Positions 1 to 6,486 of a stretch of 12,581 nucleotides of DNA are shown here, one piece after another. The position numbers and the translations under genes were made by a program. Location: NCBI GenBank assembly GCA_030150965.1, contig JASLEW010000907.1, positions 1 through 12,581 of the forward strand, given 5' to 3'. Position 1 is the first letter of the stretch, and every line of letters begins with the position of its first letter. Below the pieces are notes generated by a model, which saw only the letters and a program-made list of their open reading frames with translations, was not told the DNA's origin and did not search any database. This DNA is from Thermoanaerobaculia bacterium (GTDB taxonomy: Bacteria > Acidobacteriota > Thermoanaerobaculia > Multivoradales > UBA5704).

Positions 1-2
1 CG

Positions 3-152
3 GCGGCGGACCTGACGGGCGGCCCGCCCGGGCCGGAGGGGGCGCCCCGCGGTCGGGGCACGCGCCTGCGCATCGTGGTGCCCGACCGCGAGGCGGTCGC
101 CGGAGCGGGATGGCGGATCGACGGCGGCCTGGCGGCGGAGCCCGGCCGGTGA
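3..152 (+). CDS. Sensor histidine kinase, C-terminal fragment (partial)
   Basis: This is the last 49 codons of a gene whose start lies outside the window; it ends at TGA 150-152. The visible part contains GTRLRIVVPD, which resembles the final beta strand of an HATPase_c domain, where sensor kinases often end in a 'GTxLxVxVP' strand. A tail of about 20 residues without recognisable motifs follows. The stop overlaps the GTG start of a DesR-like response regulator (GTGA at 149-152), the usual arrangement for a co-translated kinase/regulator pair. The kinase would autophosphorylate and pass the phosphate to that regulator. The kinase identity rests mostly on context, because no H, N or G1 box is inside the window. 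The sensory domain and signal cannot be judged. Confidence 0.55.
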   Translation, partial: AADLTGGPPGPEGAPRGRGTRLRIVVPDREAVAGAGWRIDGGLAAEPGR

Positions 153-751
153 TCCGCATCCTCCTCGCCGAGGACCAGTCGCTGGTCCTCGGCGCCCTCG
201 CCGCGCTGCTCGACCTGGAGCCGGACCTGGAGGTCGTCGGGCGGGCGCGCGACGGGCGGGAGGCGCTGCAGCTGGCGGCCGAGGCGGCGCCGGACGTGGT
301 GCTCACCGACATCGAGATGCCGGGCATGACCGGCCTGGAGCTGGCCGAGGAGCTGCGCCGGCGCGGCAGCGCGCCGCGGGTGGTGATCGTCACCACCTTC
401 GCCCGCAGCGGCTACCTCCAGCGCGCGCTCGCCGCCGGGGTGGCCGGCTACCTGCTCAAGGACTCGCCGGCCGAGCGCCTGGCCGACGCGGTGCGGCGGG
501 TGCACGCCGGCCTGCGCGCCATCGACCCGGAGCTGGCCGCCGCCGCCTGGGACGAGGTGGACCCGCTGACCGACCGCGAGCGCCAGGTGCTGCGCCTGGC
601 GGCCGAGGGGCTGCCCACCGCCGGCGTCGCCGCCCGGCTGCACCTGTCCGAGGGCACGGTGCGCAACTATCTCTCCGAGGCCATTGGCAAGCTCCACGCC
701 GCGAACCGCGTCGACGCGGCGCGCATCGCGCGCGCCAAGGGGTGGCTGTAG
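149..751 (+). CDS. NarL/FixJ (DesR-like) response regulator transcription factor
   Basis: A 200-aa two-component response regulator. The receiver domain covers about residues 1-120 with the acidic pair E8-D9, the phosphoacceptor D54 in LTDIEMPGMTG, the switch Thr in VIVTTFA and the conserved Lys in GYLLKD. A LuxR/GerE helix-turn-helix follows at about 135-195 (LTDRERQVLRLAAEG, then LHLSEGTVRNYLSEAIGKL). The receiver-HTH layout and the GYLLKD and GTVRNYLSEAI motifs are those of the DesR/NarL group. I prefer the GTG at 149: it overlaps the kinase stop and has GGCGGAG 8 nt upstream. An ATG at 110 would add 13 residues of unrelated sequence (MADRRRPGGGARP). It probably controls transcription in response to the upstream kinase. 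Its targets cannot be inferred from the window. Confidence 0.9.
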   Translation: MIRILLAEDQSLVLGALAALLDLEPDLEVVGRARDGREALQLAAEAAPDVVLTDIEMPGMTGLELAEELRRRGSAPRVVIVTTFARSGYLQRALAAGVAGYLLKDSPAERLADAVRRVHAGLRAIDPELAAAAWDEVDPLTDRERQVLRLAAEGLPTAGVAARLHLSEGTVRNYLSEAIGKLHAANRVDAARIARAKGWL

Positions 752-918
752 AGGTGCCTGACGCGCCCGCCGCTCCCCAGGCGCTCGCTGCGCCCGCGGC
801 GCGCTCCGCGCTCGAATCGAGGATCGAACCGCCCGCGGCGAGGGATCCGGGGGCAGGGGAGCGGGCCGAAGCCGCGCGGCGTCCGCCGAGCAGCCGTGCC
901 GCCGGCCTGTCCTCGGCC

Positions 919-1923
919 ATGCCGGAGGCCGAGGCCGGGCACCGGCGGTCGTGGCAGGCCGACCGGGGCGATGCCCGCCAGCGCCTGGACCGGGCGCTCG
1001 CCCGTCACCTTGCCGGGCTGCCGGGGCTCTCCCGTTGCCAGCTCCAGAGGTGGATCGAGGCCGGCAGGGTGCGGGTCAACGGCGCCGTCGCGGCGCGGCC
1101 CGCCCGGCGGCTCGCCGCCGGCGACCAGGTGGAGGTGACGCTGCCGGAGGAGCCGCCGCGCCGGCCGCCGCCGGTGGCCCAGGAGCTGCCCCTGGCGGTG
1201 CTCTACGAGGACGAGCACCTCCTCGCCGTCGCCAAGCCGGCCGGGCAGCTGGTCCATCCAACCGGCCGCCACCGCGACGGAACGCTGGTCAACGCCCTCG
1301 CCTGGCACCTGCGGCGGGGAGAGGGGGGCGAACCTGCCAAGAAAGCCGGTCCGGGGCTGGTGCACCGCCTCGACCGCGACACCTCGGGAGTGCTCTTGGT
1401 GGCCAAGAGCCCTGCCGCGCACGCCGGCCTGGCCCGCGCCCTGCGCGCCCGGCGGCTGGAGAAGGACTACCTGGCCGTGGCCTACGGCCGCGCGCCCCAC
1501 CCCAAGGGGCGTATCGAGCTGCGCCTCACCCGCGACCCCGCGAGGTCACATCGCGTAGCGGTTGCGGCATCCGGCGGCCTCGCCGCGGTGACCCTCTACG
1601 AAGTGGTGGCGGAAGCGCAGTCCGGACAGCGAGGATGGCTCTCGCTCCTGCGCTGCCGTCTGCTCACCGGCCGCACCCACCAGATCCGCGTCCACCTTGC
1701 AGCGTCGGGCCTGCCGCTCGTCGGCGACCCCCTCTACGGCGAGCCGCGCCACCGCGGCCTCGCCGATCCGGCCCTGGCCGCCGCCTGCCGCACCTTTCCC
1801 CGCCAGGCCCTCCACGCCTGGCGCCTGGCTCTCCCGCACCCGGTGACGCGCGAGCCGCTGCTCTTCGAGGCGCCGGTGCCGCCCGATCTCCAGGAGCTGA
1901 TGAGCGCCGCCGGGCTGGCGTGA
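919..1923 (+). CDS. RluA-family 23S rRNA pseudouridine synthase (RluD/RluC-like)
   Basis: An RNA-modifying enzyme that isomerises uridine to pseudouridine, most likely in 23S rRNA. From the ATG at 919 it is 334 aa. Residues about 20-75 form an S4 RNA-binding domain (RLDRALARHL, then RWIEAGRVRVNG). The catalytic domain follows, with DEHLLAVAKPAGQLVHP, the RluA signature GLVHRLDRDTSGVLLVAKS containing the catalytic Asp, and LLTGRTHQIRVHLAASGLPLVGDPLYG. All diagnostic motifs are present and the length fits RluD/RluC. The start is uncertain: the frame stays open upstream to a GTG at 742 that overlaps the response regulator stop, but the extra 59 residues are Ala/Pro/Arg-rich low-complexity sequence typical of GC-rich intergenic DNA. 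No good ribosome-binding site is visible before 919. Target uridine unknown. Confidence 0.92.
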   Translation: MPEAEAGHRRSWQADRGDARQRLDRALARHLAGLPGLSRCQLQRWIEAGRVRVNGAVAARPARRLAAGDQVEVTLPEEPPRRPPPVAQELPLAVLYEDEHLLAVAKPAGQLVHPTGRHRDGTLVNALAWHLRRGEGGEPAKKAGPGLVHRLDRDTSGVLLVAKSPAAHAGLARALRARRLEKDYLAVAYGRAPHPKGRIELRLTRDPARSHRVAVAASGGLAAVTLYEVVAEAQSGQRGWLSLLRCRLLTGRTHQIRVHLAASGLPLVGDPLYGEPRHRGLADPALAAACRTFPRQALHAWRLALPHPVTREPLLFEAPVPPDLQELMSAAGLA

Positions 1924-2070
1924 CCTCCTGAGCCGCCGATCCAGCTGCCAAAGGCTCACATGGAGCCGCTTTCCCCCAGCTCAGGCCGACGGGCTCTACC
2001 GGAAAAGCCACTCAGCGCCCTGGGACACCACCAATCACTCCAGCCGCTTCCAAGATTCACCGCGATGCGT
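1924..2070. other. Intergenic spacer of lower GC content
   Basis: No credible gene is visible between the pseudouridine synthase and the AbiEi-like regulator. Base composition becomes noticeably less GC-rich toward 2040-2105 than the flanking genes, which could mark the edge of an acquired segment. I see no insertion-sequence ends, tRNA or direct repeats. Confidence 0.5.
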
Positions 2071-2076
2071 CATAAT
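2048..2076 (+). promoter_or_regulatory. Candidate sigma-70-type promoter for the AbiEi-like gene
   Basis: A -10-like CATAAT at 2071-2076 differs from TATAAT at one base. A weak -35-like TTCCAA lies at 2048-2053 with 17-bp spacing. The predicted start point, about 7 nt after the -10, falls inside the 19-bp palindrome at 2077-2095 and only about 20 nt before the ATG at 2106. The transcript would therefore have a very short leader. There is no Shine-Dalgarno sequence before the ATG. Confidence 0.5.
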
Positions 2077-2095
2077 GGTCCAAATAATTTGGACC
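2077..2095. promoter_or_regulatory. Perfect 19-bp palindrome, probable operator
   Basis: GGTCCAAAT-A-ATTTGGACC is a perfect inverted repeat with 9-bp arms and a single central base. It is AT-rich in an otherwise GC-rich region. It lies directly between the candidate -10 box (2071-2076) and the start codon at 2106, over the predicted transcription start. This position suits a repressor operator. Because AbiEi-type antitoxins are known to autoregulate through inverted repeats in their own promoter, the gene product is the natural candidate binder, but that is inference. Confidence 0.7.
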
Positions 2096-2105
2096 TTATT
2101 GCTCG

Positions 2106-2717
2106 ATGCCGCTCACTTACCGCAGCTCCACCCAAGCTCTGAGGGAGCTCTACGCTGTGGCGGCGCTCCAGGGTGGCTACTTCACCGCCCAGCAGGCGGC
2201 TGGAGCGGGTTACCGGAAACAGCATCTCGGCTACCATGCCCAGAGCGGAAACTTCGAGAGGGTCGGCCGCGGTCTCTACCGCCTGCCCAACCTGCCAGCC
2301 TCGGAGTACGACGATCTGATCCGCTGGTCGCTCTGGAGCCGCGGGCGTGACGACCGGCCGCAAGCGGTCATCTCGCACGAGACCGCGCTTCGCATCCACG
2401 ATCTCGGCGATGTGCTGCCCGAGCAGGTGCACCTGACGGTCCCCCCCGCTTTCAGGAAGACCTGCCCAAGAGGGTGCGTCCTCCATCGGGCTCGGCTCGA
2501 AGAGTCCGACCTGGAGCAGCATGGCGGCTTCCCGGTCACGACTCCGCTGCGGACGCTGCTCGATGTCGCCGCCGGCCCGGCGGCGCGCAACCAGGTGGAA
2601 AAGGCGCTCCACGATGCTCTCCGCCGGGGCCTTGTCCGCTGCTCGCAGATCGAGACGGCCGGTGCCGGGCATCCCGGCCGTGCCCACCTTCTCGGTCTGC
2701 TGCAATCGGCAGCGTGA
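2106..2717 (+). CDS. AbiEi-like type IV antitoxin / winged-helix transcriptional regulator (orphan)
   Basis: A 203-aa protein resembling the AbiEi antitoxin family. Residues about 8-60 look like the N-terminal winged-helix domain (LRELYAVAALQGGYFTAQQA, then GRGLYRL). The effector half contains ISHETALRIHDLGDVLP, QVHLTVP, and PVTTPLRTLLDVAAG followed by a helix (VEKALHDALRRGLV). In AbiE systems the antitoxin represses its own promoter and counteracts the AbiEii nucleotidyltransferase toxin encoded just downstream. Here no AbiEii-like gene follows: the next 188 bases are non-coding and then comes a RiPP precursor. It could be a stand-alone regulator using the 19-bp palindrome in front of it, or the remains of a toxin-antitoxin pair. 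The reading frame is intact and of normal length. The start at 2106 has no ribosome-binding site, and no other in-frame ATG was found close upstream. Confidence 0.8.
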   Translation: MPLTYRSSTQALRELYAVAALQGGYFTAQQAAGAGYRKQHLGYHAQSGNFERVGRGLYRLPNLPASEYDDLIRWSLWSRGRDDRPQAVISHETALRIHDLGDVLPEQVHLTVPPAFRKTCPRGCVLHRARLEESDLEQHGGFPVTTPLRTLLDVAAGPAARNQVEKALHDALRRGLVRCSQIETAGAGHPGRAHLLGLLQSAA

Positions 2718-2769
2718 AGTATCGCCAAGGCACAGCCGCGCTGGTCGCTGCAGCCAGGGATTGGGCCGG

Positions 2770-2800
2770 CCGAGCCGGGTCGGCGGCGCGCCCGGCTCGG
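2770..2800 (+). terminator. Strong hairpin without U-tract, between AbiEi-like and RiPP genes
   Basis: CCGAGCCGGG (2770-2779) and CCCGGCTCGG (2791-2800) are perfectly complementary 10-bp arms with an 11-nt loop, 53 nt after the regulator stop codon. No run of T follows, so intrinsic termination is not certain. It could instead be an mRNA-stabilising or processing hairpin. It sits about 105 nt before the RiPP precursor start and suggests that the two genes are separate transcripts. Confidence 0.4.
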
Positions 2801-2905
2801 TGGCGGGCACACTTACCTAACAGAGAACGCGCGGCTTTGGAGCGGCGGCCAACCCGGCCACGGGGCCGCGAGAGATGAACCTGCAACGACCATCGGAGGC
2901 GGGAC

Positions 2906-3097
2906 ATGAAGAAGACAGCGAGAAAACTCCAGCTCAGCCGCGAGACCCTTCACCAGCTGATCGCCGACCCGTCAGCGCTGGGGGAGGCGCCGGGCGGCAC
3001 CTTCTCTGCCACCACTCCTGACAGCTGCTTCAACAGCTGCCAGGGGGCCTCCTGCCCGCCCCTCTGCACTTTGGGTAAGCACTCCTGCATAGGCTGA
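2906..3097 (+). CDS. RiPP precursor peptide, class I lanthipeptide-like
   Basis: A 63-aa peptide with GGAGG (2895-2899) 6 nt before the ATG. The leader (residues 1-31) begins MKKTARKLQLSRETLHQL, closely matching the 'KKLxLxKETLxxL' leader of class I lanthipeptide-like precursors in Bacteroidota and other phyla. It ends in a Gly-Gly (30-31) that could be the protease site. The predicted core (32-63) is rich in Ser/Thr and has five Cys at 41, 45, 50, 54 and 61, four of them preceded by Ser. Their spacing is x3, x4, x3, x6. Ser/Thr dehydration followed by Cys addition would give (methyl)lanthionine rings; other Cys-based modifications are possible. No LanB, LanC, LanM, radical-SAM, protease or exporter gene is in the window, so processing enzymes must be elsewhere. 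Not in operon with its neighbours. Confidence 0.75.
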   Translation: MKKTARKLQLSRETLHQLIADPSALGEAPGGTFSATTPDSCFNSCQGASCPPLCTLGKHSCIG

Positions 3098-3107
3098 AGG
3101 TGGCGGT

Positions 3108-3134
3108 TCGGCGCGCCGGACCGCGGCGCGCCGA
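3108..3134 (+). terminator. GC-rich hairpin just after the RiPP precursor
   Basis: TCGGCGCGCC (3108-3117) and GGCGCGCCGA (3125-3134) form a perfect 10-bp stem with a 7-nt loop, 10 nt after the precursor stop codon. There is no T-run, so this is either a poor intrinsic terminator or a 3'-end-protecting hairpin. It separates the peptide gene from the convergent amidohydrolase gene that ends at 3261. The rest of 3135-3260 holds nothing I recognise. Confidence 0.45.
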
Positions 3135-3260
3135 GCTGAAGGGCCGGGGAGTCGCCCGCCACGCCGGCGCCGCCGGCGGCTCAGCCTGGAATCGGCTCGG
3201 CCCCGCTTCGCGACCACGCGGGGAGACCCGCAGCATCTCGGACACGGTACGCGGCCGCGG

Positions 3261-4595
3261 TCAGCGGGACGCGCCGCAGGGGGAGGGAGTCGGGGTGCCG
3301 GAGGGCCCGCGGAAGATCGCGCCGCCCTTCATCACGAGGTCCACGTGCTCCAGGGCGTGCACGTCCGCCAGCGGATCGCCGGCGACGGCCACGACGTCGG
3401 CGAGCTGGCCCGCTTCGAGCGTCCCGCGGTCGGCGACGCCCAGGAGGTCGGCGGCGGCCAGCGTGGCCGAGCGGATGGCGTCCAGCGGCGACATGCCGGC
3501 CTCGGTCAGCAGCGCGAACTGGCAGGCGTTGCGGCCGTGGGGCATGGCGCCGGCGTCGGTGCCGTAGGCGATCTTGACCCCGGCGCGGATCGCCCGGCGC
3601 AGGCTCTCCGCGGCGCGCCGCCGCTCCTCGCGCCCCTTGGCCTGGATCTCCGGGGGAGCGTCGCCGGTGTTGTCCTGCGCGCCGATCAGCGGCGTGGGCA
3701 CCAGGTAGGTCCCCTGCTCCTTCATCAGCCGGATGGCCTCGCCGTCGAGCTGCGAGCCGTGCTCGATCGAGTCCACCCCGGCGTGCAGGGCGGCGAGCGT
3801 CCCGGCCAGCGCCTCGGCGTGCGCCAGCACCTTGACGTGATTGCGCCGCGCCTCCTCGACCACGGTGCGCATCTCCTCCTCGGAGAACTGCTGCACGTCG
3901 AGCGAGCGCTCGAAGCCGCCGACGCCGCCGGTGACCATCAGCTTGATGACCCGCGCGCCGTGCTTGATCTGGTAGCGCACGGCGCGCAGCAGCAGCTCCG
4001 GCCCGTCGGCGATCCCTTTCTCCGGCCCGTACTCGAACATCCCCGGCGGGAAGCCGGTGTCGTCGCCATGCCCGCCGGTCATGCTGATCTGGTAGCCGGC
4101 GGGGACGATCCGCGGCCCGACGGCAAAGCCCTCCCGGATGGCCTTCTCCAGGGCCACGTCGATGAAGTCGTTGTCGCCCGCCGAGCGGACGCTGGTGAAG
4201 CCCGCGGCCAGGGTGGCGCGGGCGTTGTCCGCCGCCCGCAGCGCGGAGTCCACCGCGCTGTCGAAGAAGAACTGCACAAACCTCTTGGGCCGCACGCTGC
4301 CCGAGGACAGGTGCACGTGCATGTCGAAGAACCCGGGCAGCAGCGTCCGGTTGCCCAGCTCCACCACCCGCGCGCCCGCCGGCACCGCCACCGCGGCGCG
4401 GGCGCCGGCGGCGACGATGCGCTCGCCCTCCACCACCACCACCGCGTCGTGCACCACCCGCCCGCTCCGCACCTCGATCATGCGGTCCGCCGCGAGCGCC
4501 AGCACCTCGGTCCGTGCAGCCGCCGAGGTCAGCAACCCGGCCAGCAACCCGATCAGCAACACCGGGGTACTCGAACGCCGCCCCATCCATCCCAT
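3261..4595 (-). CDS. Exported metal-dependent amidohydrolase (imidazolonepropionase/Xaa-Pro dipeptidase-like)
   Basis: A 444-aa amidohydrolase-superfamily enzyme with a signal peptide. Residues 1-27 are MGWMGRR, a hydrophobic stretch (PVLLIGLLAGLLTS) and an AAA-type cleavage site, so it probably works in the periplasm or outside the cell. The TIM-barrel metal site is complete: HxH at 93-95 (FFDMHVH), a carboxylated-Lys candidate K218 (VIKLMVTGG), H259 (VLAHAEA), H279 (DSIEHGSQLD) and D347 (AYGTDAGAMPHG). This pattern and the GFTSVRSAGD segment match the binuclear zinc prolidase/arylamidase-like branch, which cleaves peptides ending in or containing proline, or other amides. The substrate is inferred only at family level. 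The start at 4595 is chosen because GGGAGG lies upstream and the signal peptide follows; a longer frame to 4697 adds unrelated residues. No partner gene is seen. Confidence 0.9.
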   Translation of the reverse strand: MGWMGRRSSTPVLLIGLLAGLLTSAAARTEVLALAADRMIEVRSGRVVHDAVVVVEGERIVAAGARAAVAVPAGARVVELGNRTLLPGFFDMHVHLSSGSVRPKRFVQFFFDSAVDSALRAADNARATLAAGFTSVRSAGDNDFIDVALEKAIREGFAVGPRIVPAGYQISMTGGHGDDTGFPPGMFEYGPEKGIADGPELLLRAVRYQIKHGARVIKLMVTGGVGGFERSLDVQQFSEEEMRTVVEEARRNHVKVLAHAEALAGTLAALHAGVDSIEHGSQLDGEAIRLMKEQGTYLVPTPLIGAQDNTGDAPPEIQAKGREERRRAAESLRRAIRAGVKIAYGTDAGAMPHGRNACQFALLTEAGMSPLDAIRSATLAAADLLGVADRGTLEAGQLADVVAVAGDPLADVHALEHVDLVMKGGAIFRGPSGTPTPSPCGASR

Positions 4596-4750
4596 GCGCC
4601 ACCTGCCTCCCGTGGTCTGAGTCTCAGCGAGCTCCAAAGTAACTCCACTCCCCGGTGAACGCCAACCTCGCGGGCCACTTCGTGATGGTTGGCTCACAGC
4701 GCCAACATCCGCGCGCTTTGGTTTATCGTTGACGGCTGGGGGCGGCGGCG
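4596..4750. other. Intergenic region upstream of the amidohydrolase
   Basis: This stretch holds the ribosome-binding site of the minus-strand amidohydrolase and presumably its promoter. I could not pick out convincing -35/-10 boxes. No supported gene or repeat is visible. Confidence 0.4.
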
Positions 4751-4792
4751 AAGAAAAGCGGGACTATGGCTGGCAGCGAACCCACCGTCCCG
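4751..4792 (-). terminator. Intrinsic terminator of the minus-strand TPR gene
   Basis: Read on the minus strand, CGGGAC-GGTGGG (from 4792) pairs with CCAGCC-ATA-GTCCCG (to 4759), with one mismatch and a small bulge. CTTTTCTT follows directly. A GC-rich stem followed by a T-rich run 36 nt after the stop codon at 4828 is a typical Rho-independent terminator for the TPR protein gene. Confidence 0.6.
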
Positions 4793-4827
4793 CATGAACA
4801 GGTGCCATCTCCCTCGGAGCGCGGCGG

Positions 4828-6231
4828 CTACCCGGCGACAAGATCCGCGCTCGGGACGAGCCAGTACCGGCGGAAATACAGGCGCACATCGTCGAAGAGT
4901 GAGTCGAGCGCCGCACCCTCCCGGTCGCGCCCCTCGCCCAGGACCTTCTGGAAAAGGAGCCAGGCCGCGAGACCGTTCTGGTGCACCTTCCAGTCCGCCG
5001 GGGTCGGCGTGGACTCCTGAAGGATGCGAAGCGCGGTCTCCGGGTCGCCCTGCCCTACATGGGCCTCGGCAAGATCGATCGTGACCAAGAGGAACTCGCG
5101 CCTCAGATCCCTTGCACGGTACTCCTCCCGCACCTGCCTCAGGATCTCCGCCGCCTCGGCGTGGAGCGCGAGGGCATGGCTGATCCGGCCCTGGAGCCAG
5201 TGAAGCCGGAGCTGTACCTCCTCCTCCCGGAACTGCCGGTAGAGGGGCCGGGCGCGGTCCAGGATCGCCAGCGCTTCCTGCGGCCGGCCGGCGGCCGAGT
5301 GGAACTCGGCGAGGTGGTGCGCTGCCCGGAGTTCCATCCGCGGCTCGCGCACCGGGTTCAGGAGTTGGAGCCCGTGCTCGATATGGGCGATGCCGCGCTC
5401 CGGGTTCACGTGGCCGATCGTCTCGCCCATCGCGATCAAGGTCCGCCCCTGGAGGTGCGGCTCGTTCGCACCGAGATAGAGGGAGCGCGCCTGTTCGAGG
5501 ATGGCCTCTGCGGTCTCGAATTCGCCAACGGCCGCCGCATAGGAGGCATCGACGCGATAGAGGTGCGCCTTGTCCCGGGGATCGCCCGCCCCTTGCTCGT
5601 TGCACTCCCAGGCTTCGGCGATGGCCCGGCACGCCCCGTCAAGGTCTGAGGCGAGCCGGCGGCAGTCCGCGAGGATGCCGAACGCCTCGGCGCGCAAGTC
5701 CTTCGCCACCGCCTCGCCTCCGACCGCCAAGGGGTCGAGAAGGTTCGCGGCATCGAGCGCAAGGAGAGCGATCTCCGCCGCTTCCTGGGGATCCCGCTCC
5801 CGGTACCAGCGGGTGGCGTCGAGGAGCGCCTGGAAGAGCCCCCAATGGTGCCAGTCCTTGCGCTCGACGACGACATGGAGCCGCTCGTGCGGCGGGAGCG
5901 GCTCCAAGACCGACCAGTGCGCCCAGCCGCGCAGGCGCTCCAGAGCCACCCGCCGTGCGGCCCGGGTCGCGAAGCGAGACGCCGCCTGGAACGCCTGGGC
6001 GTAATCGCCCTCGATGAACGCCTCCGCGCCTCCGGCGCCGAGCCAGTATCCCGTCTCGGCGGTCACCCGCTCAGCGAGGGCGACGCATTCGGGGCAGCGC
6101 GTGATGAGGTGACGGACGACCGCCCGCCGCTCGGAGTGGGTGACCCTGAGGTCGAGGAACCGCCGGAAGAGGTCGGCCGAGAGGTGCCAGGTCTCCGCCA
6201 TGTGGGGCGCGGCGGCGAGAACGACGCTCAT
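4828..6231 (-). CDS. TPR-repeat protein with N-terminal Hx4CxxC zinc-finger-like motif
   Basis: A 467-aa protein without membrane segments, probably cytoplasmic. The N-terminus carries H41-x4-C46-x2-C49 (VRHLITRCPECVAL), similar to anti-sigma-factor (ZAS/zf-HC2) zinc-binding motifs, though those usually have Hx3CxxC. From about residue 150 the sequence is a series of paired helices of TPR type, for example AEAILEQARSLYLGANEPHL, then GRPQEALAILDRARPLYRQF, and finally GQGDPETALRILQES. It ends in VRLYFRRYW. TPR superhelices bind peptides or proteins. It is a divergent paralogue of the protein at 6760-8097, sharing the LYxQFRE segment and the Y(F/I)R(R/A)xW end. The start at 6231 is chosen because its ATG overlaps the TGA of the preceding 53-aa gene (ATGA, 6231-6228), implying translational coupling; the frame is open further upstream, with ATGs at 6279 and 6480. 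A regulatory or scaffolding role is inferred, not shown. Confidence 0.8.
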   Translation of the reverse strand: MSVVLAAAPHMAETWHLSADLFRRFLDLRVTHSERRAVVRHLITRCPECVALAERVTAETGYWLGAGGAEAFIEGDYAQAFQAASRFATRAARRVALERLRGWAHWSVLEPLPPHERLHVVVERKDWHHWGLFQALLDATRWYRERDPQEAAEIALLALDAANLLDPLAVGGEAVAKDLRAEAFGILADCRRLASDLDGACRAIAEAWECNEQGAGDPRDKAHLYRVDASYAAAVGEFETAEAILEQARSLYLGANEPHLQGRTLIAMGETIGHVNPERGIAHIEHGLQLLNPVREPRMELRAAHHLAEFHSAAGRPQEALAILDRARPLYRQFREEEVQLRLHWLQGRISHALALHAEAAEILRQVREEYRARDLRREFLLVTIDLAEAHVGQGDPETALRILQESTPTPADWKVHQNGLAAWLLFQKVLGEGRDREGAALDSLFDDVRLYFRRYWLVPSADLVAG

Positions 6232-6389
6232 CCGGCGGGCCGCCCGGAGTGCCCGGCCGGCCAGAAGTTCCGGAGACATGCGACCCGGTTGAGGCCGTAG
6301 CGGGTGGCGTAGCCCTCGAACTCGCTGCCGCCTGGCTCCCGGAGCCGGAGGCGCGCGGTCGCCGGAATGAGGATCGCGGGTCCATCCAT
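6228..6389 (-). CDS. 53-aa small protein coupled to the TPR protein
   Basis: A short gene with a good ribosome-binding site (GAAGGAG, read from 6406 to 6400 on the minus strand) 10 nt before its ATG. Its TGA overlaps the ATG of the TPR gene, so the two are very probably co-translated. The product starts MDGPAILIPATARLRLREPG and continues GSEFEGYATRYGLNRVACLR. It is basic, with 9 Arg, has one Cys and no signal peptide. I do not recognise a family. The ribosome-binding site and coupling argue that it is real. Given the neighbour's likely peptide-binding TPR fold, it may be a partner, ligand or regulator of that protein, but this is inference. Confidence 0.6.
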   Translation of the reverse strand: MDGPAILIPATARLRLREPGGSEFEGYATRYGLNRVACLRNFWPAGHSGRPAG

Positions 6390-6435
6390 CAGCTCGTTTC
6401 TCCTTCGCGCGCCTTCGCGTGGGCAAAGCAGTGGC

Positions 6436-6472
6436 TTGTCCTCCGACCCGGAGGGGCGGAGACTCCGGACAA
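6436..6472. promoter_or_regulatory. Imperfect inverted repeat between the divergent small genes
   Basis: TTGTCC (6436-6441) and GGACAA (6467-6472) are perfect 6-bp outer arms enclosing further partly complementary GGAG/CTCC blocks. The element sits between the starts of the 53-aa gene (6389, minus) and the 33-aa peptide gene (6535, plus), where both promoters must lie. It could be an operator for a shared regulator or a leader hairpin. I found no clear -35/-10 pairs for either gene. Confidence 0.35.
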
Positions 6473-6486
6473 CGGGACACCCCCTA

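Noticed and set aside
742..918. N-terminal extension of the pseudouridine synthase from a GTG overlapping the response regulator stop.
   Set aside because: Ala/Pro/Arg low-complexity sequence without family similarity. The ATG at 919 gives a normal-length enzyme, although the overlap makes 742 not impossible.
3181..4658. Long open frames overlapping the amidohydrolase (a second minus-strand frame of 473 codons and a plus-strand frame of 437 codons).
   Set aside because: They are low-complexity Arg/Ala/Gly/His-rich translations caused by GC-rich third positions. The amidohydrolase frame holds all catalytic motifs.
4780..4825. A 14-codon minus-strand ORF just after the TPR stop, preceded by GAGGGAG.
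   Set aside because: Too short, no distinctive features, and it overlaps the terminator hairpin.
6232..6480. N-terminal extension of the minus-strand TPR protein up to an ATG at 6480.
   Set aside because: It overlaps, in another frame, the 53-aa gene that has a good ribosome-binding site and an ATGA junction with the ATG at 6231.
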